64,000 nucleotides of DNA from Haloferax sp. Atlit-12N (GTDB lineage Archaea > Halobacteriota > Halobacteria > Halobacteriales > Haloferacaceae): contig NZ_PSYW01000003.1 in NCBI RefSeq assembly GCF_003383095.1, positions 1 to 64,000 on the forward strand, given 5' to 3'. Numbering within the stretch: the stretch's first letter is position 1; every line of letters starts with the position of its first letter. Shown in pieces: positions 51,114-59,722 of the stretch. The notes beneath the pieces were generated by a model. The model ran no database searches. It worked only from the letters and a program-made list of their open reading frames with translations, and was not told where the DNA came from. A program made the translations under genes and the position numbers.

Positions 51114-52048
51114 ATGCCGACCTCCGCGCTGGTGTACCGAAGTCCGAAGACGGTGAACAGGAACGTGAACGCGAAGTAGACGGTCGCCATCGCGCCGGCG
51201 ACCTGCACGTCGTAGCCGACGCCGAGTTCCCGCGAGAGTTGGAGCGTCCAGACGACGAGCGTCTGGATGACGACGAGCGTCCCGAAAATCGCCAGTCCCG
51301 TCCGGAACGTAAGTATCAGCGCCCCGGTGATACCCGGTCGAATCTGCGGGAGTGTGACGTGCCGGAACGTCTCGAACGGCGTCGCGCCGAGCGCCTGGGC
51401 TGCCTCCTCGGCGGCCGAGTCGACCTCGGCGTACGTCCCGCGGAGGATGAGCGTCGCGCGCGGCACCATCGAGTACACGAAGGCGACGAACAGCCCCGGA
51501 ACGCTCACCGCAAAGGCGAGGTCAGTGGGTCGGCTCCCGGTGAGGGTGGCCGCGAGCGCCGTGACGACGCCGTTGTTCCCGAACAGCACCAGAATCATGA
51601 ACGCGGCGACGATGCCGGGGAGACTGATGGGAAACGAGACGAGCGTGACGAGGAGGTCTTCGCCGGGGAGGTCGTACTTCTCGAGGGCGTGCGCGATGGG
51701 GACGGCGAGTCCGACCGAGACGAGCGTCGTCCCGGTGGTCAGCCACAGAGAGTTGAACGCCACCTGTCGGTAGTAGGGGTCGCCGAACAGCGTCGCGTAG
51801 GCGTCGAGCGAGAATCCGACCGACCGGTACTGGGCCGTCGAGACGCTGATGCGAACGACTTCGGAGAGCGGATACAGACCCGCGACGAGCAACAGCACGG
51901 CAAACGGCGCGCACAGCGCGACGATGCGGCGGGACTCGCGCTCTCGTTCGGTGACGGGGTTCGCGACGGTCTCGAACGCGCCGACGACTCGCGCCGTGAG
52001 CGCCCGGAGCGTCGAGTGCGGACTGTTCTCGGCGTGTCGGTCGGACAT
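51110..52048 (-). CDS. ABC importer permease (PotB/FbpB-like)
   Basis: The 312-residue membrane protein has six helices after a basic N-terminal extension, and an EAA-loop EEAAQALGATPFETFRHVTL (about residues 216-235). It overlaps the second permease by 4 bp and starts 2 bp after the binding-protein stop, so the operon order is binding protein, permease, permease, ATPase. The two permeases are of the polyamine/iron/phosphonate superfamily. Confidence 0.85.
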   Translation of the reverse strand: MSDRHAENSPHSTLRALTARVVGAFETVANPVTERERESRRIVALCAPFAVLLLVAGLYPLSEVVRISVSTAQYRSVGFSLDAYATLFGDPYYRQVAFNSLWLTTGTTLVSVGLAVPIAHALEKYDLPGEDLLVTLVSFPISLPGIVAAFMILVLFGNNGVVTALAATLTGSRPTDLAFAVSVPGLFVAFVYSMVPRATLILRGTYAEVDSAAEEAAQALGATPFETFRHVTLPQIRPGITGALILTFRTGLAIFGTLVVIQTLVVWTLQLSRELGVGYDVQVAGAMATVYFAFTFLFTVFGLRYTSAEVGI

Positions 52049-52050
52049 CC

Positions 52051-53199
52051 TCAGATGTTCGCGCCGCGCGTTATCTCTCGGATGATGTCCTCCTGTTTCT
52101 CGACCAACTGACCGTAGTCGACTTGGAACTCCGTCCGGTCGTACTCGGACGGGTCGATGAACTCGTCGGGAAGCTCCAGCTCCGAGGAGCGAATCGGCCT
52201 GACGTAGGCGTCGAGGAACTGCTGTTGGCCCTCCAGCGAGAGGACGTAGTCCATGAACAGTTTGCCCGCGGCCGGATTCGGCGCACCCTCCAAGAGCGCG
52301 TAGCCGTACGGCATGTTGAGCGCGCCCTTGTTCCCGTTTTCGCCGCCCAAGAGCGCGACGCCGACGTTCTCTTCTGCGACCTCGTCGTTGTTGTACTTGA
52401 GGTCGAGCCCGGAGTAGTCGTACCGGATGAACGTCGCGTACTCGCCGCGGGAGAACTGCGCGAGGAAGTTGTCGGTGAACTCAGCGCCGCCCTCCTGAAT
52501 CCGCTCGTAGTAGTCGATGACGGGCTGGAGGTCGTCCATGCTGCCGCCGTGGGCGTTGTTGACCGATAACGCTGCCGCGAGCCCGACCGCCGCCTGCGGG
52601 GTCTGGAGCGCGAGGTCCTGCATGATTTCGGGTTGGAGCAGGTCCTCCCACGTGGTCGGCTCGTCGAGGCCGCGTTCCTCGTAGATATCCTTCCGGTAGG
52701 TCACGGCCGTCGTCACCCGGCGGGTCGCCGTAACGTGGCCGTCGTCGGTCTTGAGCGAGTCCGGAACCTTGTCCCACCCCTTCGGCTTGTACGCCTGCGT
52801 GAAGCCCTCGTTCCGGGCGACGATGCCGTAGGTGTAGCCGCCGTTGTATCCGGAGTGGGTCATGTTGTTCGAGTGGGAGCGCATGTGCTGGAGCGCCTCG
52901 CCCGACGAGCGGTCGTCGTCGTGGACGGCCACGCCGTAGGAGTCCTCGAACGACTGCATCAGCGACGGCCAGTTCATCCATCCGGACTGGACGCAGTAGA
53001 AGTACAGCATATCGGGGAACGCGGTGGCCTCGATGTTCGTCTGGAAGTCCTGATAGCCGACCTCGTACGTCTCCCCGTCGCCGCCACCGGAACCCGTCGA
53101 GTCGGCGTCGCTCTCGGAACTGCTCGTCGTCAGACAGCCGGCGAGACCCGCCACCGCCGCGGCAGAACCCCCGATGAAACTTCGCCTGGTTGATACCAT
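52051..53199 (-). CDS. Extracellular solute-binding lipoprotein (PotD/Fbp-like)
   Basis: The 382-residue protein has a Tat motif (STRRSFIGG), a lipobox LAGC and a Ser/Gly/Asp spacer. The mature part is a type-2 binding fold of the family-1 extracellular binding proteins: FEDSYGVAVHDDDRSSGEAL, VTYRKDIYEERGL, PTTWEDLLQPEI, GYALLEGAPNPAAGKLFMDY. The last stretch is typical of iron(III), polyamine or 2-aminoethylphosphonate importers. No Tyr-rich iron site could be read with certainty, so the substrate remains open. It is the first gene of the operon. Confidence 0.85.
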   Translation of the reverse strand: MVSTRRSFIGGSAAAVAGLAGCLTTSSSESDADSTGSGGGDGETYEVGYQDFQTNIEATAFPDMLYFYCVQSGWMNWPSLMQSFEDSYGVAVHDDDRSSGEALQHMRSHSNNMTHSGYNGGYTYGIVARNEGFTQAYKPKGWDKVPDSLKTDDGHVTATRRVTTAVTYRKDIYEERGLDEPTTWEDLLQPEIMQDLALQTPQAAVGLAAALSVNNAHGGSMDDLQPVIDYYERIQEGGAEFTDNFLAQFSRGEYATFIRYDYSGLDLKYNNDEVAEENVGVALLGGENGNKGALNMPYGYALLEGAPNPAAGKLFMDYVLSLEGQQQFLDAYVRPIRSSELELPDEFIDPSEYDRTEFQVDYGQLVEKQEDIIREITRGANI

Positions 53200-53407
53200 C
53201 GCCCGAGAAACATGACTGTCTGCTAAAGGGAATTGCTATGAGCCTAACGTAGCCGTTTCGATTGCTGAGACGGTCACATAGCGCTATTTGGGGGACAATA
53301 GAGACGGACGTTCTGTCGAATCTCGCGTGATTTCGGTCTCCGACACGCCCCACCTCGCCGAGGTCGACGGCGACGCCACCGAGTCCTCGACGGGACCACT
53401 TCTCGGG

Positions 53408-53941
53408 TTACTCCCGCGAGAGAACCGCGTAGCCGACCGTCACCGGGAGCGCGAACACGACGTGGCCGAGCACGCTCCACAGTTTCTCGGGCATCGAGAG
53501 GTCGGGGAACGCGGGCGCGAAGGGATACTGCACCGCCGCTAACCACAGCGGCATCAGGAGAACTGACAAGACGAGCGTCGTCCCCACGCCGACAGCGACG
53601 GCGAACAGGACCGCACCACGCAGGGACGCCGCCGGTCGTTCGAGCGGCCGCCACTGCACCGCGGCGACGTACGCGAGCGCGAGCACGACGCCGTGGAACT
53701 GGTGAATCGTCCAACCCAGCACGATGTCGGGACCGGCGAAGCCGTACATCCTCGGAAGCGCGAGCGCGAGAAGCGGTTCGGGATTCCCGTACTGCATCAT
53801 CAACCCGAGCGGGACGCTCCCGAGGAACCCGGTGAGTATCGCGGCGAGCCATTGCGCGGGCGGCACGTCTCGAATCGCGGCCCGAATTCGGGTTCGTCTG
53901 CGTCGCCAGCCGTTCCGCGTCCGCGTGGCGTCTTCGTTCAT
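53408..53941 (-). CDS. Hypothetical four-helix membrane protein
   Basis: The 177-residue protein has a basic N-terminus (RRRRTRIRAAIRD) and four hydrophobic segments (WLAAILTGFLGSVPLGLMM, IHQFHGVVLALAYVAAV, GAVLFAVAVGVGTTLVL, LWSVLGHVVFALPVTVGYAV). No family was securely recognised. ATG 53941 is chosen because promoter and first codons closely resemble those of the racemase gene at 54809. A 12-bp palindrome GTGAGTACTCAC at 53980-53991 lies upstream of the TATA element. Confidence 0.65.
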   Translation of the reverse strand: MNEDATRTRNGWRRRRTRIRAAIRDVPPAQWLAAILTGFLGSVPLGLMMQYGNPEPLLALALPRMYGFAGPDIVLGWTIHQFHGVVLALAYVAAVQWRPLERPAASLRGAVLFAVAVGVGTTLVLSVLLMPLWLAAVQYPFAPAFPDLSMPEKLWSVLGHVVFALPVTVGYAVLSRE

Positions 53942-53991
53942 TGAACGACTATTCGTAGACGAGGATATAACTCTACTGAGTGAGTACTCAC
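53939..53991 (-). promoter_or_regulatory. Promoter of the membrane-protein gene with palindrome
   Basis: On the minus strand a TATA-like GTTATATCC at about 53965-53973 is followed by CTCGTCTACGAATAG and the ATG at 53941. GTGAGTACTCAC at 53980-53991 is a perfect 12-bp palindrome just upstream of the TATA element. The part from TATA to the second codon is nearly repeated before the racemase gene. Confidence 0.55.
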
Positions 53992-54074
53992 TTGAAAATA
54001 GATGACCGGAATCGTCGTGGCGAACGATTACTCGACTGGCCGCACCCGGAGAACACTCGAAGCGACAGCCTCCG

Positions 54075-54809
54075 TTACGTGTCTGTCTGCCCGAGGCTTC
54101 GTTCGACGGCCCGCTCGGCGTGGAGCGCCGTCGTGTCGAACAGCGGCACACCCGGTCGGTCAGTCTGTTCGACGAGGAGTTCGATTTCCGTGCACCCGAG
54201 GACGATACCCTCGGCACCCCGCTCGACCAGGCTGTCGATGGCTCCCAGATAGAACGCGCGAGACGACTCGCGGACCTCGCCCTTGGTCAACTCCTCGAAG
54301 ATGATTCGGTCGAGTTCGTCGAAACGCGACCTGTCGGGGACGATAACGTCGATGCCGCGTGCTTCGAATCGCTCCCGGTAAAACGCGCCGTCCATCGTGG
54401 CCCGAGTCCCCAAGACGCCGACCGCGTCCAATCCCTCGGCGTGAATCGCGTCCGCGGCCGGGTCGACGATGTGGACGAACGGAACCGACAGCGCCGCCTC
54501 GATGCGCGGGGCGACCCTGTGCATCGTGTTCGTCGCCATGACGACGAAGTCCGCGCCGCCCGCTTCGAGGTCGACCGCGGCATCGGCGAGGTACTCTCCC
54601 GCGTCGTCCCACTGCTCGGTTTTGATAAAGCGCTCGACGGTGCCGAAGTCGACGCTCCGAATCAGGAGTTCCGCCGCGTGATGGCCGCCGCGAGCGTCGT
54701 TGATACCCTCGTCGATGAGTCGGTAGTACTCCACCGTCGATTGACTGCTCATACCGCCGAGAATGCCGACCGTTCGTCGTTCGCCGCCGCCCGCGTCGTC
54801 TCCGTTCAT
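54075..54809 (-). CDS. Aspartate/glutamate racemase-family protein
   Basis: The 244-residue enzyme shows VGILGGMSSQSTVEYYRLI at the start, VVMATNTMHRV in the middle and GIVLGCTEIELLV near the end. The second catalytic Cys (GCTE) is present, while the first position, Cys in glutamate racemases, is Thr (ATNT). The same Thr/Cys pair is known from YgeA-type racemases. It would interconvert amino-acid enantiomers in the cytoplasm or act on a related acid. Promoter and first codons resemble the next gene downstream (53408-53941). Confidence 0.85.
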   Translation of the reverse strand: MNGDDAGGGERRTVGILGGMSSQSTVEYYRLIDEGINDARGGHHAAELLIRSVDFGTVERFIKTEQWDDAGEYLADAAVDLEAGGADFVVMATNTMHRVAPRIEAALSVPFVHIVDPAADAIHAEGLDAVGVLGTRATMDGAFYRERFEARGIDVIVPDRSRFDELDRIIFEELTKGEVRESSRAFYLGAIDSLVERGAEGIVLGCTEIELLVEQTDRPGVPLFDTTALHAERAVERSLGQTDT

Positions 54810-54850
54810 GTTGAGTGAACAACCACTCGTTCACGAGGATAAATATCGCT
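54807..54850 (-). promoter_or_regulatory. Promoter of the racemase gene with inverted repeat
   Basis: On the minus strand ATATTTATCC (TATA-like) is followed by CTCGTGAACGAG, a 5-bp-arm palindrome, then TGGTTGTTCAC and the ATG at 54809. GTGAAC and GTTCAC also pair. The layout is nearly the same as at 53939-53973. Confidence 0.55.
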
Positions 54851-54869
54851 CGGCGGGCGTCCAGACGCG

Positions 54870-55844
54870 CTAGTTCTTGAACGCGCCCGCAACGAGGAGC
54901 GGGAAGACGAGCGTCGCCTCGACTTCGATTTGCGTGTAGTTCGTGTCGTGGTCCTTGATTTTCCCCCACGACACGGCTTCGTTCGGGGGCGCGCCCGACA
55001 GCGAGCCGTCGCCCTCCATCCCCGTCGAGATGTAGACGACGTAGTCCGCGCCGCCGCGGAAGAGGTTCGTCATGATGGCGTGGTGCTTGGGGACGCCCCC
55101 GCCGACGGCGATGAGACCGGTCTCGTCTGCGAGGAGGCCGTTCTGGATGAGCGAGTCGTAGTCGTCGAGAATCTCGATGCCGACGTCCTTGTCGTAGCCC
55201 TGCCGGTAGTAGTAGAGGAAGTTACCAACCTCGGCGTCGGTGAGCGCCGGGCAGTAGACCGGTACGTCGTTGTCGGCCGCCTGCTTCAACACCGAGTGTT
55301 CGTCGTCGAGCGTCTCGCCCAGTTCGCGGGCGAAGGCCGTCGGCGTTCGAACCTTCTCCTCCGCGAAGAAGTCCTCGAAGAAGTCGTAGAGGTACTCTTC
55401 GAGCCAGACGTACCGGTCGGAGGGGACGTAGATGTTGCCGAGGCGGTTGATGCCGCGCTCGCGGAGTTCACCCTCGTCGGCGTCCCACGAGCCCATCTTG
55501 AACGGCTTGGCGGTCTTGATAACGTCCTCGGTCAGCGAACCGGACGTCGTGATGAGCACGTCGACGAAGCCCTCGCGGACGAGGTAGGCGACGGCCTCGC
55601 GCAGGCCCGACGAGATGATGTTCGAGGTGAACGTCAGATAGACGGTCGCGTCCGCGTCCTGCATCTCCTCGGCGATGTCGATGGCTTCGGCGAGCTGTGT
55701 CGCCTGAAAGCCGGTCGTCGCGTACGCGTCGAGGAACTCGTCGAAGTCGAACGCGCCGTCGAAGTCGTACCCCCGAACGTCGGCCGAATCGATGGCCTCG
55801 TCGCTTCCGGGGACGACGTGGTCGTGAGTGTCGTCTTCGGTCAT
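54870..55844 (-). CDS. dys: Deoxyhypusine synthase
   Basis: The 324-residue enzyme carries the family landmarks TFTSNIISSGLREAVAYLVR, DVLITTSGSLTEDVIK, GNIYVPSDRYVWLEEYL, VYCPALTDAEVGNFLYYYRQ, GLIAVGGGVPKHHAIMTNLF and the catalytic-lysine region NEAVSWGKIKD. It transfers a 4-aminobutyl group to a Lys of translation factor aIF5A, the first step of hypusine formation. It is a core archaeal gene. ATG 55844 begins MTEDDTHDHVV; the longer open frame upstream is not protein-like. The gene follows the racemase promoter region on the same strand and is not obviously coupled to it. Confidence 0.95.
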   Translation of the reverse strand: MTEDDTHDHVVPGSDEAIDSADVRGYDFDGAFDFDEFLDAYATTGFQATQLAEAIDIAEEMQDADATVYLTFTSNIISSGLREAVAYLVREGFVDVLITTSGSLTEDVIKTAKPFKMGSWDADEGELRERGINRLGNIYVPSDRYVWLEEYLYDFFEDFFAEEKVRTPTAFARELGETLDDEHSVLKQAADNDVPVYCPALTDAEVGNFLYYYRQGYDKDVGIEILDDYDSLIQNGLLADETGLIAVGGGVPKHHAIMTNLFRGGADYVVYISTGMEGDGSLSGAPPNEAVSWGKIKDHDTNYTQIEVEATLVFPLLVAGAFKN

Positions 55845-55940
55845 CGGATACGGCTCGCACCGGCGCGCTTGAATCAGTTCCGTTCGGTTCCGAAAACAGC
55901 CGGACAGCGTGGGGCTCGGCACCGACTCACTCGGTGACGG

Positions 55941-56384
55941 TCACCGGCTCGGAGACGAGTCGACTCCGCCGTCTGACTCCGGGCGGGTGTACCACCACGC
56001 CCACGCGACGAGCACGCCCTGAAGCGGCAGTCGAAGCCACAGCGCGGCGTCCGAGGGCTCTCGAAGCGCCGCCGGGACGCCTTCGAGGACGATATCGCTC
56101 GTCGCCATGTAGACGTTTGCGGGAAAGACCGCGACCAGTAGCGCGATGAGTCCCCACGCGGCGATGCGTTGGGTGCGGCGGAAGACGACGCCGACGCCGA
56201 GAGCGATTTCGGCGACGCCCGAGACGTAGACGAGCGCGAGCGCCGCCGGGAAGACCGGTGGGACGACCTGTGCGTACGCGTCGGGTACGACGAAGTGCAT
56301 CACACCGGCGAGGACGTAGAGCGCGCCCATCACGTATCGGAGCGGCGTCTTGAATCGGGTGAGTCGTTCGGCATCGAGAGCCAT
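55941..56384 (-). CDS. DoxX-family membrane protein
   Basis: The 147-residue protein has four hydrophobic helices in the DoxX layout: YVMGALYVLAGVMHFVVPDA, then VFPAALALVYVSGVAEIALG, WGLIALLVAVFPANVYMAT and LRLPLQGVLVAWAWWY. The GVMHF and GVAEI motifs are family typical. DoxX-like proteins are implicated in quinol or thiosulfate metabolism or redox stress, but most have no assigned function. A single gene 97 bp upstream of deoxyhypusine synthase on the same strand. Confidence 0.82.
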   Translation of the reverse strand: MALDAERLTRFKTPLRYVMGALYVLAGVMHFVVPDAYAQVVPPVFPAALALVYVSGVAEIALGVGVVFRRTQRIAAWGLIALLVAVFPANVYMATSDIVLEGVPAALREPSDAALWLRLPLQGVLVAWAWWYTRPESDGGVDSSPSR

Positions 56385-57074
56385 CTCGAATCGACGTTGG
56401 ACCGGCGGCCAAAGACGCTGTCGGCGACAGCGAAGCGACAGTCGTACGCGTATTCGAAAATCACTATTTAGACAGTAAAACAGTATAAATTCTGATTAGT
56501 CTGACATTAGAGTTCACGAGAGTCGGTCGGGAGCCAGACCCGACACAGACGGCCGGCGGGTCGTGAGTATCGACCGCGAGACGCCCCCTGTTGAACCGTC
56601 CATACTAACGACAGAGTGGTTCGTCACGAACGGACGAATTGCTGCTGGTAGTTCTGCAAACGACAGTCTCGGGTCCGGTAGACCGAGACAAATCGCGTCG
56701 TGAGTTAGCGGATTCCCCGGGCACGAATGGGTCCCGCAGTGCGCCCGAATTACGCTCTTCCGAGTCTCTCTTCACGACCACCAGTCACGGGGAGTTAAAA
56801 CGACGTATTTGAGCCTAACAGTCCCTGATTAGGGAATATCAAGACGTGAAACTCAGTCCGACGGGACATCACGTTTATCGGCGTTCGACACCGAATTCTA
56901 CGACGCTATTTCATGTAATAATACGAATCTATAACAGTTTTCCTTTCTGAGTAATCGGTATCGAATTCGGTGGACACCGGCCCAGTCGAACGAGTCGTTC
57001 GAGCTACTGATAGTACGGGTCGATATATATCGCTACTAGCAATTGACTTGTAGGTGTTGTAGAGAACCTGGGTT
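56385..57074. other. Long intergenic region before the ComB-like gene
   Basis: About 690 bp without a credible gene. Visible structure: TCCCT-GATT-AGGGA at about 56822-56835, and the 12-bp perfect palindrome CGATATATATCG at 57021-57032. The rest has no recognised feature. Confidence 0.55.
57021..57032 (+). promoter_or_regulatory. Palindromic TATA element before the ComB-like gene
   Basis: CGATATATATCG is a perfect palindrome 43 bases upstream of the ATG at 57075. Its centre can act as TATA box, giving a leader of about 20 bases. Confidence 0.45.
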
Positions 57075-57812
57075 ATGTCCGCAGATGGACGACAGACAGA
57101 GCCGTTCGTAGAGACGTTGATAGAGGGCTGTGAGAACATCCCGGCAGACCCGGAACCGGGCGACTACGTCGTGGTGGACGTGACTCACTTCTCGGCGACC
57201 GTCGCGGAACTGCTCGCGCTCGGCGCGGAGTACGTCCACGTGACCGACGAGCGCGGCGACGAACCGGCGTATCAGGAGGACCACCCCGAGTGTCTCATCG
57301 GCGGCGGCAAGACCGACGACTACGAGCCGAACCCCGGCTACGACTTCTTCAACTCGCCGAGCTACGTCCAGCGACTGGACCTCGAGGGGCGACCGACCGC
57401 GATGACCTCCACGAACGGCGGGCGCGCCGTCTCGACGCTCCGCGAGCGCGGCGGGTCCGACGTCGAGGTGTTCGTCGGCGGCTACACGAACGCCGCGGCG
57501 GTCGCGGACCTGCTCGAAGACCGCGGGCGGCCGGTCACTATCGTCGCCAGCGGGTCGAGCGGCCAGCCGACGCCCGACGACACCCTCGGCGCGGCGCTCA
57601 TCGACGAGTGCCTTCACGGCGACGGCCTCACCGACCGCGACCGCGAGCGGTACGCGCGTCTCCTCGTGACGGCGAAAGGGCCGCGATACGAGCAGAAACA
57701 CGAGATTCGGCGGCGCGACCTCCATGAGTTCGAGACGGAAATCGACTCCCGGTCGGTCGTGCCCGTCCTCCGTGGCGACCGCCTCGTCCCCGCGAGCCGG
57801 GTCGATGTCTGA
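57075..57812 (+). CDS. comB: ComB-like 2-phosphosulfolactate phosphatase
   Basis: The 245-residue enzyme matches the ComB family: VVVDVTHFSATVAELLALGA, CLIGGGKTDDYEPNPGYDFF NSP in two halves, TSTNGGRAVSTL, FVGGYTNAAAVADLL and VASGSSGQPTPDD. ComB removes the phosphate of 2-phosphosulfolactate to give sulfolactate in coenzyme M synthesis of methanogens and in sulfolactate formation of some bacteria. Haloarchaea do not make coenzyme M, so a sulfolactate or a related phosphate ester is the likely product. The ComA synthase was not found in the window. It overlaps the downstream TIM-barrel gene by 8 bp. Confidence 0.82.
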   Translation: MSADGRQTEPFVETLIEGCENIPADPEPGDYVVVDVTHFSATVAELLALGAEYVHVTDERGDEPAYQEDHPECLIGGGKTDDYEPNPGYDFFNSPSYVQRLDLEGRPTAMTSTNGGRAVSTLRERGGSDVEVFVGGYTNAAAVADLLEDRGRPVTIVASGSSGQPTPDDTLGAALIDECLHGDGLTDRDRERYARLLVTAKGPRYEQKHEIRRRDLHEFETEIDSRSVVPVLRGDRLVPASRVDV

Positions 57813-58602
57813 GGTGACGCCCGTCCAGCGACCGCGGTTCGGCGCGTCGATGGACATCCGCTACGCCGACGAAGTCGCCTCGTTCGCCGAGTTCCTCCGC
57901 AGATTCGACCTGAACCACGTCGAACTCCGCGCGGGGTATCTGGACGTTCGGGCGGACGAGCGAGACGCCGAACGCCTGCGAGCGGTCGCCGAGGAGTTCG
58001 ACGTGAGCTACACGGTCCACGGTCCCCATCTCGATGTCGCGCCCGGGAACGTCAACGAGCGACTTCGAGAGGCCACGGTCGCGGCGACGCGAGACGCCAT
58101 CGAACTCGCCGCGGTAATCGACGCCGGCGGCGTTATCGTCCACGGAGGGACAGTTCGGACCCGCTATCCCGACCACGTCCGCGAACACACCCGCGAGCAG
58201 GCGGTCCAGACGCTCCGCGAGTGCGCCGAGTTCGCCGCCGAGGCGGGCGTTCCGGTCTGTCTCGAAAACCAGCGCGACAAACCGGGGACGCGTCGGCACA
58301 CGGCGACCCCGGACCGACTCGCCGCGTTCCTCGACGACGTCGGCGTCGGCGACGAGTTCCTGAAACTGACGCTCGACGTGGGCCACGCGAAGGCGACGGG
58401 CGTCGACTACCGACAATTCGTCGAGCGATTCGGCGGCCGCATTCAGGTCGCGCACCTCCACGACAACGACGGCACCGAAGACGCGCACGAACCGCTTCCG
58501 TCGTTCCGGTCGGTCGCCGCGGACATCGACGCTCCGTACAACGTCTTGGAGATGAAGTCCCGCGCGGACGTCGAGCGCTGCGTGGGCGCGCCCGACGCCT
58601 GA
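57805..58602 (+). CDS. Xylose-isomerase-like TIM-barrel protein coupled to ComB
   Basis: The 265-residue protein belongs to the AP-endonuclease-2/xylose-isomerase-like barrels: NHVELRAGYLDV, VHGPHLDVAPGN, VCLENQRDKPGT with the metal Glu, LTLDVGHAKATG with Asp/His, and VAHLHDNDG. Such enzymes are epimerases, isomerases or nucleases. ATG 57805 lies inside the end of the ComB-like gene with an 8-bp overlap, so the two are translationally coupled and probably act on one pathway. It is only distantly similar to the two barrels of the Ebo-like cluster. Confidence 0.8.
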   Translation: MSEVTPVQRPRFGASMDIRYADEVASFAEFLRRFDLNHVELRAGYLDVRADERDAERLRAVAEEFDVSYTVHGPHLDVAPGNVNERLREATVAATRDAIELAAVIDAGGVIVHGGTVRTRYPDHVREHTREQAVQTLRECAEFAAEAGVPVCLENQRDKPGTRRHTATPDRLAAFLDDVGVGDEFLKLTLDVGHAKATGVDYRQFVERFGGRIQVAHLHDNDGTEDAHEPLPSFRSVAADIDAPYNVLEMKSRADVERCVGAPDA

Positions 58603-58840
58603 CGGTCGGCGTCACCGTCATCGTCGCCGCCGCTCGGTTCTTTTTTCGACACGGACAGTCGCACTCAGTAGCATCCGAACCGCTCTGCGAGCGCCGCGAC
58701 CGGCCGGTATCCGGAGCGCAATATACTGGCGCGAGTTCTATGTACGTCCACCGATTGCTCCACAGGCTATAGTCAGCTATACAGTCGTACGCTGTGCTCA
58801 TACCAACGATTAAACAACTTGCTTAACCACCACCACCCGG

Positions 58841-59704
58841 ATGGTGACAACGTCCAGCAACTCGAGTAGTGCGTTCAGTTTCGACCATAGGGACATGATG
58901 GCGTTCATCCTCGTCATGTCGCTACACGGTCTGCAGAGCATGATTACGGAGCTCCTGCCGGAGTTCTCGATAGGCGGGTTAGGCGTCTCTATCGGACCGT
59001 TCTGGTTCGTCGCGATGTCGGTCGTTCTCCTCTTCCGCTCGTTTTGGGCCTGTCTCGCGATTCCGGTCGGCGGCATCGTCTTCGGAGAGATTCTCATCGG
59101 TGACTTCAGCGCGCTCGGAGCGGTCGAGGGGTTAATCGTCGTCACGCTATCGTGGTTCTTCGTGATGTCGCTCATCACGGACCCGAAGAACGTCAAACAG
59201 ATCGCGGCGTTGGGCTTCCTCGCGAAGGCGATGGAAGAGACCGCGGCGTGGTTCATCGACGTCGGGAAGTTCTACATCGGCGTCGAAGAACTCGAAGCGA
59301 TTTCGTGGCTCCCCGAGACCGTCTGGGCCACCGAGGGAATCGGTGCCCTACTACAGATTATTATCGCCGGCGTCGTCTTCGGGGCGATTCCGACACTGTT
59401 CCTCTACCCGCGGCTCCGCGGGAAAATCGAACCGCTGCTCGGCATGAGTCCCCTCGAGGGCCGCGACGGCCCGATGTTCACGCGCACGTCCCTGAAGCGA
59501 CTCATCGCGTGGGTGGCGCTGATTCCCGTCGCGTTCGCGTTCGAGACGCTGAGCGAGACCAGCGGTGGGCTCATCACGTTCACGCCGGAGTTCGTCGAAA
59601 CGTACGGCCAAGCGTTCCTGTTCGTGCCGATTGCCATCGCGGCGGTCATCTCGTTCGGACTCGTCGCCTACCGCCAGCGCAAGGTCGACGGCCTGCAGGA
59701 CTGA
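58841..59704 (+). CDS. Probable substrate-binding membrane subunit (S-component) of an ECF transporter
   Basis: The 287-residue protein has about seven hydrophobic segments (for example FILVMSLHGLQSMITELL, WFVAMSVVLLFRSFWACLA, LIVVTLSWFFVMSLI, IIIAGVVFGAIPTLFLY and a C-terminal FLFVPIAIAAVISFGLVAY). It is longer than typical S-components (about 180-220 residues), and no known vitamin-specific motif was recognised. Its position immediately before fused EcfA-type ATPases and EcfT identifies its role. The substrate could be a vitamin, metal or small organic molecule. Confidence 0.65.
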   Translation: MVTTSSNSSSAFSFDHRDMMAFILVMSLHGLQSMITELLPEFSIGGLGVSIGPFWFVAMSVVLLFRSFWACLAIPVGGIVFGEILIGDFSALGAVEGLIVVTLSWFFVMSLITDPKNVKQIAALGFLAKAMEETAAWFIDVGKFYIGVEELEAISWLPETVWATEGIGALLQIIIAGVVFGAIPTLFLYPRLRGKIEPLLGMSPLEGRDGPMFTRTSLKRLIAWVALIPVAFAFETLSETSGGLITFTPEFVETYGQAFLFVPIAIAAVISFGLVAYRQRKVDGLQD

Positions 59705-59722
59705 ATCCATTTTTTGTTTTTT
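59705..59722 (+). terminator. Oligo-T tract between S-component and ATPase genes
   Basis: The 18 bases between the stop and the next ATG contain TTTTTTGTTTTTT (59710-59722). Archaeal RNA polymerase pauses or terminates at such T-runs. Here it would lower expression of the ATPase and EcfT relative to the S-component. Confidence 0.4.
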
